A stretch of DNA of 64,000 nt from Chryseobacterium sp. MFBS3-17 (GCF_020687745.1 NZ_JAJEWK010000012.1:310001-374000); one strand, 5' to 3'; numbered from the stretch's first letter, positions 34,099 to 43,227 are shown. Numbers and translations: made by a program. Notes: generated from the letters alone by a model not told the origin.

Positions 34099-34490
34099 GG
34101 GAGATCTTTCAGCCGATCTGATACGTATTCTATTTTCGTTTTGCCGTGTCTGGTGGGTTTTCCGTTTTCGTCTACCCCTACAAAGATAATTTTGTCAATG
34201 GTAATGATGGTTTGCCGGGTCATCATATTGCGTACTTCACAATACAAAGTGATGGAGGTGTTGCCAAAATCTGTGGCTTCTATTCCGATTTCAATAATGT
34301 CTCCCTGTTTGGCAGAACTCACAAAATTGATCTCAGAAATGTATTTGGTAACGCAGCGGGGAGTTTCCAGCTGAACAATTGCGTAGAGCGCAGCTTCTTC
34401 GTCAATCCACTGCAAAAGCCGGCCGCCAAACAGGGTGTGATTGGGATTCAGGTCTTCCGGTTTAATCCATTTACGGGTATGGTAATTCAT
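34095..34490 (-). CDS. acyl-CoA thioesterase, hotdog fold
   Basis: A 131-residue YciA/BFIT-type thioesterase hydrolysing acyl-CoA. NPNHTLFGGRLLQWIDEEAA holds the catalytic Asp/Asn and the helix of the hotdog fold; SEINFVSSAKQGDIIEIG is the following strand pair. The ATG at 34490 (MNYHTRKWIKPEDLN) is preferred to one five codons earlier. It shares 4 bases with the HMA-like/AraC gene, so it heads the copper operon although its job looks unrelated. Confidence 0.85.
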   Translation of the reverse strand: MNYHTRKWIKPEDLNPNHTLFGGRLLQWIDEEAALYAIVQLETPRCVTKYISEINFVSSAKQGDIIEIGIEATDFGNTSITLYCEVRNMMTRQTIITIDKIIFVGVDENGKPTRHGKTKIEYVSDRLKDLP

Positions 34491-34576
34491 AAGCTTTAAT
34501 TTCACGTAAAATTACCGCTTTTTATTCATTAAAGCATGCATTTCCGCCTTTGATCATCATAGAAGATATCTGTTGG

Positions 34577-34990
34577 CTAATTTCGGGAAGACCGCATGGC
34601 TTTTACCTTTTTAATCTCCGGATTATTGAGGAAATTTTGATATTCATCACTTTCAGCAGGGCAAAGCGCTATTTTCCCTTCACTGTTAAAATGCATGCCA
34701 AATCCGTAACGTTTCGGCAGCGCAGATGCCCGCATGCAGGCCTGACCTTTAGAGAAAAACAGGTTTCTTGCCTCCGCTTTTTGGTCTTCGGGAATATTGT
34801 TCTTTTGTGCGAAACATTCAAATAAAACCATATCTGAAGTAAATTTGTACGGCTGTTCAGCAATCATTTCGTACAGCATTCTGGCCACGGTTTTTGTGCT
34901 TTTCTGTGGCGGAACTTCACTGTGCTGAACTTTGGAATCTTCGGCGATTTCAATGAAGGTGTCAAAATAGTTGGTGGTATGAATTTTCAT
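34577..34990 (-). CDS. DUF6157 family protein
   Basis: A 137-residue cytoplasmic protein of the DUF6157 family (MKIHTTNYFDTFIEIAEDSK, then VARMLYEMIAEQPYKFTSDM and FFSKGQACMRASALPKRYG). Function unknown. It starts 28 bases after the beta-helix gene stops and is probably co-transcribed with it. Confidence 0.8.
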   Translation of the reverse strand: MKIHTTNYFDTFIEIAEDSKVQHSEVPPQKSTKTVARMLYEMIAEQPYKFTSDMVLFECFAQKNNIPEDQKAEARNLFFSKGQACMRASALPKRYGFGMHFNSEGKIALCPAESDEYQNFLNNPEIKKVKAMRSSRN

Positions 34991-35018
34991 AAAAAATGGG
35001 TCAATACTTTAATCGGGA

Positions 35019-36476
35019 CTACTGAATAATCAGTTTTACACTTGATTTTCGATGATTAAACTGATACAGCATGAAATACACGCCCGGAAGTCCCTGCAGC
35101 CGGATTTCGTTTTTTCCCTGATGCACCAAAGATGAATGGATGATGCGTCCTGCTGTATCTGCAATGATGATATTCCCGCGCTCGGGTGCCTCAAAATAAA
35201 AGAATCCTCTGCTGGGGTTCGGGTACACTGCATTTTTAGGAAGCGGAACCTCGGCGGTAGAAAGAGTGCCACAATTGTAATGGCCGGAATAGGTGACCTG
35301 TCCCAGTGCAGGATCATCTGCCTGATGATGAATTACGGCTTCTACCATGGCATCTGTAGAGTTTTCATTTTCACGCCAGCAGTTAAATTTAGCCATAACC
35401 GGATTGGAAGTATTGTTAAACAAAGCGGTAGTGGTCCCGTTATTTCCGTTATTAAAGAATATATTCTGCCCGGGATTCAGGTTTCCTGCCACATCACTTC
35501 CCAGGTTAGCGGTTCCGGAGGTGGGTAGGGTAATTCCCCAGAGATTGCCGCGGATTTCATTGTGTGCGATGTACAGCTGGTCACCGGTTCCGTAAAGTGC
35601 AATTCCGCTGCCGCCCTGGTCGGGATTATTTTGTGTATTATTGTTGGTAATGATATTGTTCCGGATATAACCTGCGGCATTTACCCCATACACGGTGATT
35701 CCGTAACGGTTATTGGTCACCGTATTTCCTTCTATTCTCACCCGCTGCGGAATGGAGCCCAAAGATGCTGCTGCAATGCCGCCTACCATAATTTTTGCAG
35801 GATCACCAATGACTGTATTGTTGATGATCCGGATGGAGTCCAGGCCGCTGGGGCCCATGTTGATTTGTGGCCGGTTGGAATTGTCTGTGGTGTTTCCGCT
35901 GAAGTAATTATTGCTGATGGTGGCCGATACGGTACTGTTGGCTGCCGAGGAAAGTGCAGAACGTTCATTCTGGATAAACTGAGAATTTTGAATCACGGGG
36001 CTTCCGGTGGAAAAGGACATGGCACCGGAAGTGACCAGTCCGTTCCGGAAAAAGCGCACAATGCAGTTGTCCATCAGGAAATTACCGGTGGAAACACGGA
36101 TTCCGCCGCCGTACTCCAGTGTGGTGTTTCTCATTTCTACCTGAGCGGTTGCATCAAACTGAATTCCATTAAAAAAGTTAGTAGCATCGCCGGAGGTAAT
36201 GATGAGGGCAGTTGCGGTGGTCATATAATTGCCCGCCACGGTAAGTTTAATCCCCGGATTTATGTTGAGGGTCGTGTTTTCGTCCATCAGCAGGGTGTCG
36301 CCGGCGGTGATGGTCACATTTGCAGTCATGGTGTAGGAAGTGCCGTTATTGACAAGTACCGTGGGCGCTGCGGCCGAAAGGCTGGTAAGGGTATAGGTAA
36401 TACCGGTTCCGGGGCTTACAAATTGTGCCTGCAGCCAGAGGCCTGTAAGGAGAAAGAGGAGAGATAAATTTTTCAT
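35019..36476 (-). CDS. secreted parallel beta-helix protein with T9SS sorting domain
   Basis: A 485-residue exported protein. Signal peptide MKNLSLLFLLTGLWLQAQ; then a right-handed parallel beta-helix (about 60-380) with repeated NNxI/NTxI turns (IRIINNTVIG, VRIEGNTVTNNRYGITVYG, YIRNNIITNN, LYIAHNEIRGN); then a T9SS type A domain (VYPNPSRGFFYFEAP, IADTAGRII, LPGVYFMLYQF). Polysaccharide-lyase-like fold, but no catalytic residues can be assigned, so binding or structural roles are equally possible. -7 box TAACTTTG at 36496-36503. Confidence 0.88.
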   Translation of the reverse strand: MKNLSLLFLLTGLWLQAQFVSPGTGITYTLTSLSAAAPTVLVNNGTSYTMTANVTITAGDTLLMDENTTLNINPGIKLTVAGNYMTTATALIITSGDATNFFNGIQFDATAQVEMRNTTLEYGGGIRVSTGNFLMDNCIVRFFRNGLVTSGAMSFSTGSPVIQNSQFIQNERSALSSAANSTVSATISNNYFSGNTTDNSNRPQINMGPSGLDSIRIINNTVIGDPAKIMVGGIAAASLGSIPQRVRIEGNTVTNNRYGITVYGVNAAGYIRNNIITNNNTQNNPDQGGSGIALYGTGDQLYIAHNEIRGNLWGITLPTSGTANLGSDVAGNLNPGQNIFFNNGNNGTTTALFNNTSNPVMAKFNCWRENENSTDAMVEAVIHHQADDPALGQVTYSGHYNCGTLSTAEVPLPKNAVYPNPSRGFFYFEAPERGNIIIADTAGRIIHSSLVHQGKNEIRLQGLPGVYFMLYQFNHRKSSVKLIIQ

Positions 36477-36495
36477 AACAGTAGATTTGGATCAT

Positions 36496-36503
36496 CAAAG
36501 TTA
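36496..36503 (-). promoter_or_regulatory. -7 box of the beta-helix gene
   Basis: TAACTTTG on the minus strand, 19 bases before the ATG. Confidence 0.5.
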
Positions 36504-36549
36504 GAGATATTATGTCAGGAATGAAGTATTCTGGTGTGCAAAAAAGATA

Positions 36550-36557
36550 TACTTTTG
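36550..36557 (+). promoter_or_regulatory. -7 box of the aldo/keto reductase gene
   Basis: TACTTTTG, 15 bases before the ATG at 36573. Confidence 0.5.
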
Positions 36558-36572
36558 GAAAAAATAAATATT

Positions 36573-37442
36573 ATGAATTTTTCACCTGTAGTAATGGGAA
36601 CCATGCGCTGGGGCAGCTGGGGTGCAGATTTATCTGTTTCTGAAGTGCAGAATTTGGTGGAAGTCTCGTTTGATAACGGTTTCTATACCTTTGACCATGC
36701 CGATATCTATGGCGGTTATACCACGGAAAAACTTTTTGGTGACGCTGTTGCTGCCATGAATGTGAACCGTGCAGACTACCGGCTGGTAACCAAATGTGGC
36801 ATTCAATATCCGGGCGGTAGTCGCCATTATGATTTGAAAACCTATCATTATTCCAAAGCCTATATTCTGAACAGTGTAGATGAAAGCCTGAAGAATTTAC
36901 AGACCGACTATCTGGATTTGCTGCTATTGCACCGGCCTTCTCCATTGATGGATCCGGAAGAAATTGCAGCGGCATTCGGGATTCTGAGGAGCAGCGGGAA
37001 GGTCCTGGATTTTGGGGTAAGTAATTTTTCACCGTCTCAGTTTGAACTTATCTGGAGCTGTTTCCCTTTTCTGGTAACCAATCAGCTGAATATTTCTGCC
37101 AATGAAACCAAAACCTTCTATGATGGAACACTGGACCAGCTGATGATGAAAAAACTGCGTCCGATGGCCTATTCGGTTATGGGAGATTACTTCAGTAATC
37201 CGCATTCGGAACAGAACCAGCGCCTGAAAAAAATATTGACCGGTCTCTGTAGTCAATATGATGCAGAAGAAAACCAGTTGTTGCTGGCATTTCTGCTGAA
37301 GCATCCCGGCGGCATCATTCCTGTAGCCGGTACTTCCCGTGCAGAAAACATTGTTCTGTTTAAGAAAGCGCTGGATATTCAACTGGAAAGAACGGACTGG
37401 TTCAGGATTCTGGAAGCCTCTGCCGGTAAGCGGGTGCCATGA
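36573..37442 (+). CDS. aldo/keto reductase
   Basis: A 289-residue NADPH-dependent oxidoreductase of the AKR superfamily (YdhF-like). TIM-barrel landmarks: FDHADIYGGYTTEKLFG with catalytic Asp/Tyr, RLVTKCGIQYP with the catalytic Lys, DYLDLLLLHRPSPLMD, and FGVSNFSPSQFELI. Carbonyl substrate unknown. The start at 36573 follows the -7 box closely; an upstream in-frame ATG overlaps the promoter and is rejected. The gene ends 9 bases before a convergent gene with no visible terminator between. Confidence 0.9.
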   Translation: MNFSPVVMGTMRWGSWGADLSVSEVQNLVEVSFDNGFYTFDHADIYGGYTTEKLFGDAVAAMNVNRADYRLVTKCGIQYPGGSRHYDLKTYHYSKAYILNSVDESLKNLQTDYLDLLLLHRPSPLMDPEEIAAAFGILRSSGKVLDFGVSNFSPSQFELIWSCFPFLVTNQLNISANETKTFYDGTLDQLMMKKLRPMAYSVMGDYFSNPHSEQNQRLKKILTGLCSQYDAEENQLLLAFLLKHPGGIIPVAGTSRAENIVLFKKALDIQLERTDWFRILEASAGKRVP

Positions 37443-37451
37443 TGATGGCAA

Positions 37452-39236
37452 TTATTTTTCGTCAATCAGAAGAAATCCGTTGTTCAGAAAATATCTGCCG
37501 GAATCTGTGCCTTCACCAGAAATGCTTTCAAAGACAATCCTGATGCGGTATTTTTCAAACTCAACAGTGGTAGAGAGGTCTGACACCGGAATTTCCATTT
37601 CCCTGGAATGGCGCACCGGAAAACGTTTTTTAATTTCCGGCAGAATATCAACAGTTTCGCTCCCGTTTACACCAATGGTCCATGATGGAGTTTTACCCGC
37701 ACGCAAATCCCTGATGGTAATGGTATCACTGTTTACAGGAATAATAATGCTGTCGCTAACCATGCTGCGGGCACTGAGTATGGTGGTGAAATCATAGCCG
37801 GTGGTTTTAACCACCATATTTTTGTTGATGTATACGGTATGGTTGACGCCCTCGCGATTTTCATAAAGGATATTAGAGAAAAGTCCGGTTACGGCACCGC
37901 GCACATTGTTATAGCGGGACTGATTTACCTCCCGGCTGAACTTTTCCAGAGATTCTTTATTCAGCAGATTTTTTACAAATTCCTCTTCCTTCCGCTGATA
38001 CAGAAAACTGAATTTATCTGAAACTTCATCTGCAATTTTTGAGGAGACCGTTTTGCTAAAATTAATAGTGCCATTTTCCAGCAGACGATGTTCCTGAAGT
38101 ACTTTCATCAATTCATCCTTCTGGCTCCGCTGTGATACCGAGAGTGCGGTAAAGTAAGGAAATACTAGGGAAAAGATGCCGAAAGCGAAAAGTGAGACCG
38201 GAATAAATTTGATGGTGGCAGTTCTGGCAAAAATAAAATACAAAAGAACCACGGTAATCCAGATGGCCAGGAGCAGTACATAATACCGGGGTTCCGTATA
38301 TCCGTACGCCAGAATTCTGGTGAAAATGGCGGTGAACAGCAGAATCATCAGTGGCGCCAGCGTGTAGAAAAAAACTTTTCTGAATATTTTCACCCAGGAG
38401 CGGGTACGGGTTTGCTCCAGCGGATATACCAGTAATAACGCCAGAATTCCGGTTACAGAATAGATGAGAATCAGATAGGAAACCCAGCCGCGGGGCAGTT
38501 CCCACGCCATCAGAATTTTCGCCGAGTAAAAATAGAGGATGATCACATCAATCAGCAGGAGCGGAATTAGGATATACTGAGTGAAGAATTTGAGAATCTG
38601 CGGATAGTTTTGGTCTGCTTCCAGCGCAGGAAGACCTTCTTCGCAGAACAGCAGAAAAATTAAGCAACTGCCTGCAATAGCCAGAAGGGTATAGGTCTGC
38701 GGATAAACCGTATTGTTAAAATTAAATTCAAACAGCTTGTCCACCGCCAGAATGGCCAGCATGACACCGCCCACCAGCACATGGGTGAACACTAAGGTAA
38801 GAAAGGAATTGATAAATAGATTCTTATTGTACTGCCAAAATCTCAGTGACTTATTTTCGCCAAAAAACGGCAGAAAAGAAACCAGAAGGTGGGACAATAT
38901 GAAAGCCGGAATCAGAATAAAGGCGTACATCACGGTGAAGTCCTTTTCCTGAGCAGGCAGCAGGAAATAAAAACCGGTGAGGAACAGCAGTACACCTGTT
39001 TCCATCCACCGGTGGAGTCCGATTCTTTGGGAGAGCATTTTCACGGTAAACATCATGGAAATTCCCAGGCAGGCGGTGATCAGCAGTTTGAGGATAGGGA
39101 AATAGCCGCTGCGGCCATCGGCTTCTATCGCGGTGGCGGCAGATACGGCGGCTATGATGGCCATGGTCATCACCATGGAGTAGCGCCTGGCAAGTTTCCG
39201 GGTGGTGACCAGAACTTCTGAAATTTTTGCTTTCAT
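37452..39236 (-). CDS. DUF4153 membrane protein
   Basis: A 594-residue protein with an N-terminal membrane domain of about 11-12 helices (to about residue 370) and a C-terminal soluble domain (QRSQKDELMKVLQEHRLLEN onward). It matches the DUF4153 family; function unknown. It lies 33 bases after a BlaI-type repressor gene on the same strand, with a PAP2 gene before that, suggesting an envelope-related operon. Confidence 0.85.
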   Translation of the reverse strand: MKAKISEVLVTTRKLARRYSMVMTMAIIAAVSAATAIEADGRSGYFPILKLLITACLGISMMFTVKMLSQRIGLHRWMETGVLLFLTGFYFLLPAQEKDFTVMYAFILIPAFILSHLLVSFLPFFGENKSLRFWQYNKNLFINSFLTLVFTHVLVGGVMLAILAVDKLFEFNFNNTVYPQTYTLLAIAGSCLIFLLFCEEGLPALEADQNYPQILKFFTQYILIPLLLIDVIILYFYSAKILMAWELPRGWVSYLILIYSVTGILALLLVYPLEQTRTRSWVKIFRKVFFYTLAPLMILLFTAIFTRILAYGYTEPRYYVLLLAIWITVVLLYFIFARTATIKFIPVSLFAFGIFSLVFPYFTALSVSQRSQKDELMKVLQEHRLLENGTINFSKTVSSKIADEVSDKFSFLYQRKEEEFVKNLLNKESLEKFSREVNQSRYNNVRGAVTGLFSNILYENREGVNHTVYINKNMVVKTTGYDFTTILSARSMVSDSIIIPVNSDTITIRDLRAGKTPSWTIGVNGSETVDILPEIKKRFPVRHSREMEIPVSDLSTTVEFEKYRIRIVFESISGEGTDSGRYFLNNGFLLIDEK

Positions 39237-39269
39237 ACTCCGGATTTTTTGGAAAAAAAGAAGGAGATT

Positions 39270-39719
39270 TTATTTTTTCTTCTTTTTCTTCTTTTTTATT
39301 TTTATTTTGGGATTCAGAACGGTTTCTGCAATCTTAAATTCTTTCCTTTTCGGGGATTTTCTCTTAGGTGTAACCTCCGGTTTTTTGATCGCCTCTTTTT
39401 CAATCCACTTTTCATCTTTCAGCAGAGCCAGGAGTTCGGCGCCGGAGTTATTGCAAAACTGTTCAATGAAGTTCTTCAACAGAAACTTTCGGTATTCATC
39501 ATACGGTATCGCTGCAGAATACCGGAAAATCCGGCCTTCTCTGGTCACACTCAGATAGCCTTTTTCCTGCAGAATTTTCAGATAGGTAGACACGGTGTTC
39601 TGATGAGGTTTGGGCTCGGGGTGACCGGCCATCACATCTTTCATATAAAATGTTTCCAGTTTCCAGAGCAGCAGCATCAGCTTTTCTTCGGCGGTAGTAA
39701 GCGGGGTAATGATGATCAT
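39270..39719 (-). CDS. BlaI/MecI/CopY-family repressor with poly-lysine tail
   Basis: A 149-residue winged-helix repressor. The DNA-binding domain (TTAEEKLMLLLWKLETFYMK, HQNTVSTYLKILQEKGYLSV, REGRIFRYSAAIP) fits the family, whose members are usually removed by a BlaR1-type protease; no BlaR1 gene is adjacent. The last 40 residues are very basic and end in KIKIKKKKKKKK, unlike the family. It sits between PAP2 and DUF4153 genes on one strand and probably controls them. Confidence 0.87.
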   Translation of the reverse strand: MIIITPLTTAEEKLMLLLWKLETFYMKDVMAGHPEPKPHQNTVSTYLKILQEKGYLSVTREGRIFRYSAAIPYDEYRKFLLKNFIEQFCNNSGAELLALLKDEKWIEKEAIKKPEVTPKRKSPKRKEFKIAETVLNPKIKIKKKKKKKK

Positions 39720-39756
39720 AAGATAAAAAAAGATTTCGTCTTCAGGAAAAGCAGAT

Positions 39757-40362
39757 TTACTGCATCTGAATATGGGTATAAAGATACATAAAAGATACCA
39801 CTGCAGCCAGAACAGAACCCATAATAACTTCCCGGGCAGTGTGCCTTTTCAGAATTACTCTGGTAAGTCCTACCAGCACTGCTATAATGAACCAGCCGGC
39901 TCCGGCCAGCGGACTCAGCACAAAGAAAAGGGCAGCCGTATATACATTAAGTGAAGTGTGCATGGAACTTTTAATGAAAAAATTGCTGATCTGCATCAGA
40001 ATCAACAGAAGCAGAAGAAACAGCACCACCACATCTACCTGCTGGTCTATCAGATAATTAATGATGAGGTAACATACGGCTGCTGCTACCACCACAATAT
40101 AGAGGCTGTGCCGCTGCTTACGGTTAGAAACATCCATGTTGGTGTATTTTCCCTTCCTTACATTCCAGGAAATCCACAGGATAACCGGCAGAATCAAGAT
40201 AAGGAGCATGGGCAGAAATTCTGATAAGGCAGTACGCAGGCTGTAATTCAGGTAGCTGTGAGAAATGAAGTACAGACAAAGCGAATTGATGGGGTTAAAA
40301 AAATTGGAAATAAATCTGGAAGCGGGGATAATGAAGGATTCTGAGGTGTTGTTTCCGGACAT
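39757..40362 (-). CDS. PAP2-family membrane phosphatase
   Basis: A 201-residue integral membrane protein with about six helices. PAP2 motif 2 reads SSMHTSLNVYTA and motif 3 reads LTRVILKRHTAREVIMGS (R...H...E); motif 1 is poorly conserved (NRKQRHS). Probably dephosphorylates a lipid phosphate such as undecaprenyl pyrophosphate or phosphatidylglycerophosphate; the substrate is not known. First gene of a PAP2-BlaI-DUF4153 operon (37- and 33-base gaps), with TATTTTTG at 40380-40387. Confidence 0.82.
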   Translation of the reverse strand: MSGNNTSESFIIPASRFISNFFNPINSLCLYFISHSYLNYSLRTALSEFLPMLLILILPVILWISWNVRKGKYTNMDVSNRKQRHSLYIVVVAAAVCYLIINYLIDQQVDVVVLFLLLLLILMQISNFFIKSSMHTSLNVYTAALFFVLSPLAGAGWFIIAVLVGLTRVILKRHTAREVIMGSVLAAVVSFMYLYTHIQMQ

Positions 40363-40379
40363 AATAATGATTCAATAAT

Positions 40380-40387
40380 CAAAAATA
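40380..40387 (-). promoter_or_regulatory. -7 box of the PAP2 operon
   Basis: TATTTTTG on the minus strand, 17 bases before the ATG. Confidence 0.5.
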
Positions 40388-40441
40388 GTTTTTTAATTAT
40401 AAATGAAAGACCGGATGGGCTTTAATCACAAAGATTTTTCT

Positions 40442-40449
40442 TATTTTTG
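40442..40449 (+). promoter_or_regulatory. -7 box of pdhA
   Basis: TATTTTTG, 20 bases before the pdhA ATG; no clear -33 TTG. Confidence 0.55.
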
Positions 40450-40469
40450 CTGTCTAATTTTCACTTACA

Positions 40470-41480
40470 ATGAAAGAATTTTCTAAAGAAGTTTACTTGC
40501 AGTGGTATTCTGATATGACGATGTGGAGGAGGTTTGAAGACAAATGCCGTTCTCTGTACCTGAAACAAAAAATAAGAGGTTTTTTACATTTATATAACGG
40601 GCAGGAGGCCATTCCGGCAGGTTTTGTACACGCCATGGATATGACTAAAGACAGTATGATTACTGCCTACAGATGTCACATCCATCCGATGGCGATGGGC
40701 GTGGACCCGAAAAGAATTATGGCAGAACTCTGTGGGAAAGCCACAGGGACATCCGGCGGAATGGGTGGTTCTATGCATATCTTCAGCAAGGAGAAAAGAT
40801 TTTATGGCGGCCACGGAATTGTAGGCGGCCAGATCCCTTTGGGAGCAGGAATTGCTTTTGCAGACAAATATTTTGAGACCGGCGGGGTGAATATCTGTTT
40901 CTTCGGAGACGGTGCCGCACGCCAGGGTTCCCTGCATGAAACCTTTAATATGGCCATGAACTGGAAGTTGCCGGTAGTTTTTGTGGTAGAAAATAACCAG
41001 TATGCCATGGGTACTTCTGTAAAAAGAACCGCCAATCATGAGGACATCTACAAACTGGGGCTTGGGTATGAAATGCCTTGCCTTCCGGTGGATGCCATGG
41101 ATCCGGAAAAAGTGGCAGAAGCAGCGTATGAAGCCATTGAACGTGCCAGAAGAGGAGACGGGCCTACCTTTATTGAAGCCAGAACATACCGTTACAGAGG
41201 ACATTCCATGTCTGATGCAGAACCATACAGATCCAAGGATGAAGTAGAGGAATACAAGCAGGAAGATCCTATCCGGATTGTAAAATCACGGATTCTGGAA
41301 AACAACTGGGCTACAGAAGAAGAACTGGAAGCCATGGATCAGAAATCCCGCGAGTTCGTGGAAGAGTGTATAGAGTTTATGGAAAATTCACCCTATCCGG
41401 ACCCGGAAAAGATTTACGAGTACGTATATGAACAGGAAGATTATCCGTTCCTGAACAAAGTAGAAAATAATATTAAGTAA
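40470..41480 (+). CDS. pdhA: pyruvate dehydrogenase E1 component, alpha subunit
   Basis: A 336-residue thiamine diphosphate subunit that decarboxylates pyruvate in the PDH complex. The TPP/Mg motif GDGAARQGSLHETFNMAM-...-NN is intact, and the phosphorylation-loop region YRYRGHSMSDAEPYR is present. The length is typical for the alpha subunit of heterotetrameric E1. The beta subunit gene is not next to it; E2 follows directly after 51 bases that contain a hairpin. Confidence 0.96.
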   Translation: MKEFSKEVYLQWYSDMTMWRRFEDKCRSLYLKQKIRGFLHLYNGQEAIPAGFVHAMDMTKDSMITAYRCHIHPMAMGVDPKRIMAELCGKATGTSGGMGGSMHIFSKEKRFYGGHGIVGGQIPLGAGIAFADKYFETGGVNICFFGDGAARQGSLHETFNMAMNWKLPVVFVVENNQYAMGTSVKRTANHEDIYKLGLGYEMPCLPVDAMDPEKVAEAAYEAIERARRGDGPTFIEARTYRYRGHSMSDAEPYRSKDEVEEYKQEDPIRIVKSRILENNWATEEELEAMDQKSREFVEECIEFMENSPYPDPEKIYEYVYEQEDYPFLNKVENNIK

Positions 41481-41487
41481 AATCCCG

Positions 41488-41508
41488 GAGCACACAACCG
41501 GTGTGCTC
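41488..41508 (+). other. intercistronic hairpin pdhA / E2
   Basis: GAGCACAC and GTGTGCTC form a perfect 8-bp stem with a 5-base loop and no T-run, between pdhA and the E2 gene. Possibly an mRNA stability or processing element. Confidence 0.5.
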
Positions 41509-41531
41509 TGAACTTATTACAGCATACAATT

Positions 41532-43172
41532 ATGGCAGAAGTAATTACAATGCCCCGCCTTTCTGATACCATGACGGAAGGCAAGGTTGCAAAATGGCAC
41601 AAAAATGTGGGCGACGCGGTCAATGAAGGAGATATTTTGGCTGAAATAGAAACCGATAAAGCCGTACAGGACTTTGAATCTGAGTTAAAAGGTACACTCC
41701 TCTACATCGGTACCCGGGAGGGAGAATCTGCGCCTGTGGATTCTGTACTGGCCATCATAGGGAATGAAGGCGAAGACATCTCCGGACTTACCGGTGGTGG
41801 AAGCAGTACCGACAGTAACGTTCCCGAAGAATTTAAAACCGAAAACGAAAATACGGCCGTTGAAACTTCAGAAACTGTAGAGACGCAAAGTGCCGAATCT
41901 GCTGAAATTCCTGAAGGGGTAGAAGTGATTACCATGCCCAGACTTTCTGATACCATGACCGAAGGTAAAGTGGCCAAATGGAATAAAAATGTAGGTGATG
42001 CCGTGAAGGAAGGTGATCTTTTGGCCGAAATAGAAACCGATAAAGCGGTACAGGATTTTGAGTCAGAATTTGACGGAACTCTCCTTTATCAGGGAGTGGC
42101 AGAAGGAGAAGGTTCACCGGTAGATTCCGTACTCGCCATCATCGGCCCTGCCGGGACAGATGTGTCCGGAATCCTCAGTGGTGGTGGCAAGGGAAAACCT
42201 GCAGCGCAAAAAGAAGAAGCGTCGGAAAAAGAAGAAACTTCTACAGTTTCGCCTGCTGCATCTTCAGAAAGTTCAGATAATGATTTGGGAGACCGGATTG
42301 CGATTTCACCACTGGCCCGCAAAATGGCCGAGGAAAAAGGCATTGACATTTCTGCAGTGAAAGGTTCCGGTGAAAATGGCCGAATTGTAAAGAAAGATAT
42401 TGAAAATTATCAACCGTCTGAAAAATCTGCTGGATCTGAAACCGCTGCTGCAGCTCCAAAGGCAGCGCAGCCGGCTATGAATTTTATACAGGGCGAAGAC
42501 AGCGAAACACCAAACTCACAGGTGAGAACCATTATTGCAAAACGCTTGTCTGAATCCAAATTCACAGCGCCACATTATTATCTGATTATTGAGGTGAATA
42601 TGGATAAGGCAATCCAGGCGCGGAAAGAAATCAACTCACTGCCGGATACCCGGATTTCCTTTAATGATATGGTGATTAAAGCCACAGCAATGGCCTTAAG
42701 AAAACATCCACAGGTAAATTCTTCCTGGAAAGAAGACCGGATCTTGCATCATGGTAATATCAACGTAGGCGTGGCGGTAGCAGTTCCCGACGGGCTGGTG
42801 GTACCGGTGCTGAAAAATGCGGACCAGATGAATTATACCCAGATTTCAGCTGCGGTGAAAGATATGGCAGGCCGGGCAAAATCCAGAGGATTAAAAGCCA
42901 ATGAAATGGAAGGTTCTACATTCTCTGTTTCCAATCTTGGAATGTATGGCATTGATACCTTTACCTCCATCATCAACCAGCCGAATTCTGCTATTTTATC
43001 GGTAGGGGCCATTGTGGAAAAACCTATTGTAAAAGACGGACAAATTGTGGTAGGGAACACCATGAAACTTTCGCTGGCCTGCGACCACCGTGTGGTAGAT
43101 GGTGCAACCGGAGCAGAGTTCCTTCAGACCTTGAGAACTTATCTGGAGCAACCACTGACGTTGTTGCTGTAA
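41532..43172 (+). CDS. aceF: pyruvate dehydrogenase E2, dihydrolipoyl acetyltransferase
   Basis: A 546-residue core subunit transferring acetyl to CoA. Two lipoyl domains with lipoyl-Lys in ETDKAVQDFE (Lys43 and Lys171), an acidic Ala/Glu linker each, a peripheral subunit-binding domain (about 258-295, ISPLARKMAEEKGIDISAVK), and the catalytic domain with DHRVVDGATGAEF near the C-terminus. Both N-terminal domains start with the same EVITMPRLSDTMTEGKVAKW-type sequence, an internal duplication. Gene pair pdhA-aceF without pdhB between. Confidence 0.95.
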   Translation: MAEVITMPRLSDTMTEGKVAKWHKNVGDAVNEGDILAEIETDKAVQDFESELKGTLLYIGTREGESAPVDSVLAIIGNEGEDISGLTGGGSSTDSNVPEEFKTENENTAVETSETVETQSAESAEIPEGVEVITMPRLSDTMTEGKVAKWNKNVGDAVKEGDLLAEIETDKAVQDFESEFDGTLLYQGVAEGEGSPVDSVLAIIGPAGTDVSGILSGGGKGKPAAQKEEASEKEETSTVSPAASSESSDNDLGDRIAISPLARKMAEEKGIDISAVKGSGENGRIVKKDIENYQPSEKSAGSETAAAAPKAAQPAMNFIQGEDSETPNSQVRTIIAKRLSESKFTAPHYYLIIEVNMDKAIQARKEINSLPDTRISFNDMVIKATAMALRKHPQVNSSWKEDRILHHGNINVGVAVAVPDGLVVPVLKNADQMNYTQISAAVKDMAGRAKSRGLKANEMEGSTFSVSNLGMYGIDTFTSIINQPNSAILSVGAIVEKPIVKDGQIVVGNTMKLSLACDHRVVDGATGAEFLQTLRTYLEQPLTLLL

Positions 43173-43201
43173 GATGATCTTTGTATACTATTAAAATTTT
43201 T

Positions 43202-43227
43202 GCCCACCGTTTTATCGGTGGGCTTTT
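43202..43227 (+). terminator. aceF terminator, REP-like palindrome
   Basis: GCCCACCG-TTTTAT-CGGTGGGC followed by TTTT. It acts as a plausible E2 terminator and resembles the palindromes flanking the Y1 transposase gene (43704-43760). Confidence 0.75.

Noticed and set aside
35562-36467. 301-codon open frame opposite the beta-helix gene
   Set aside because: Produced by the repetitive codon pattern of the beta-helix; low-complexity translation without motifs.
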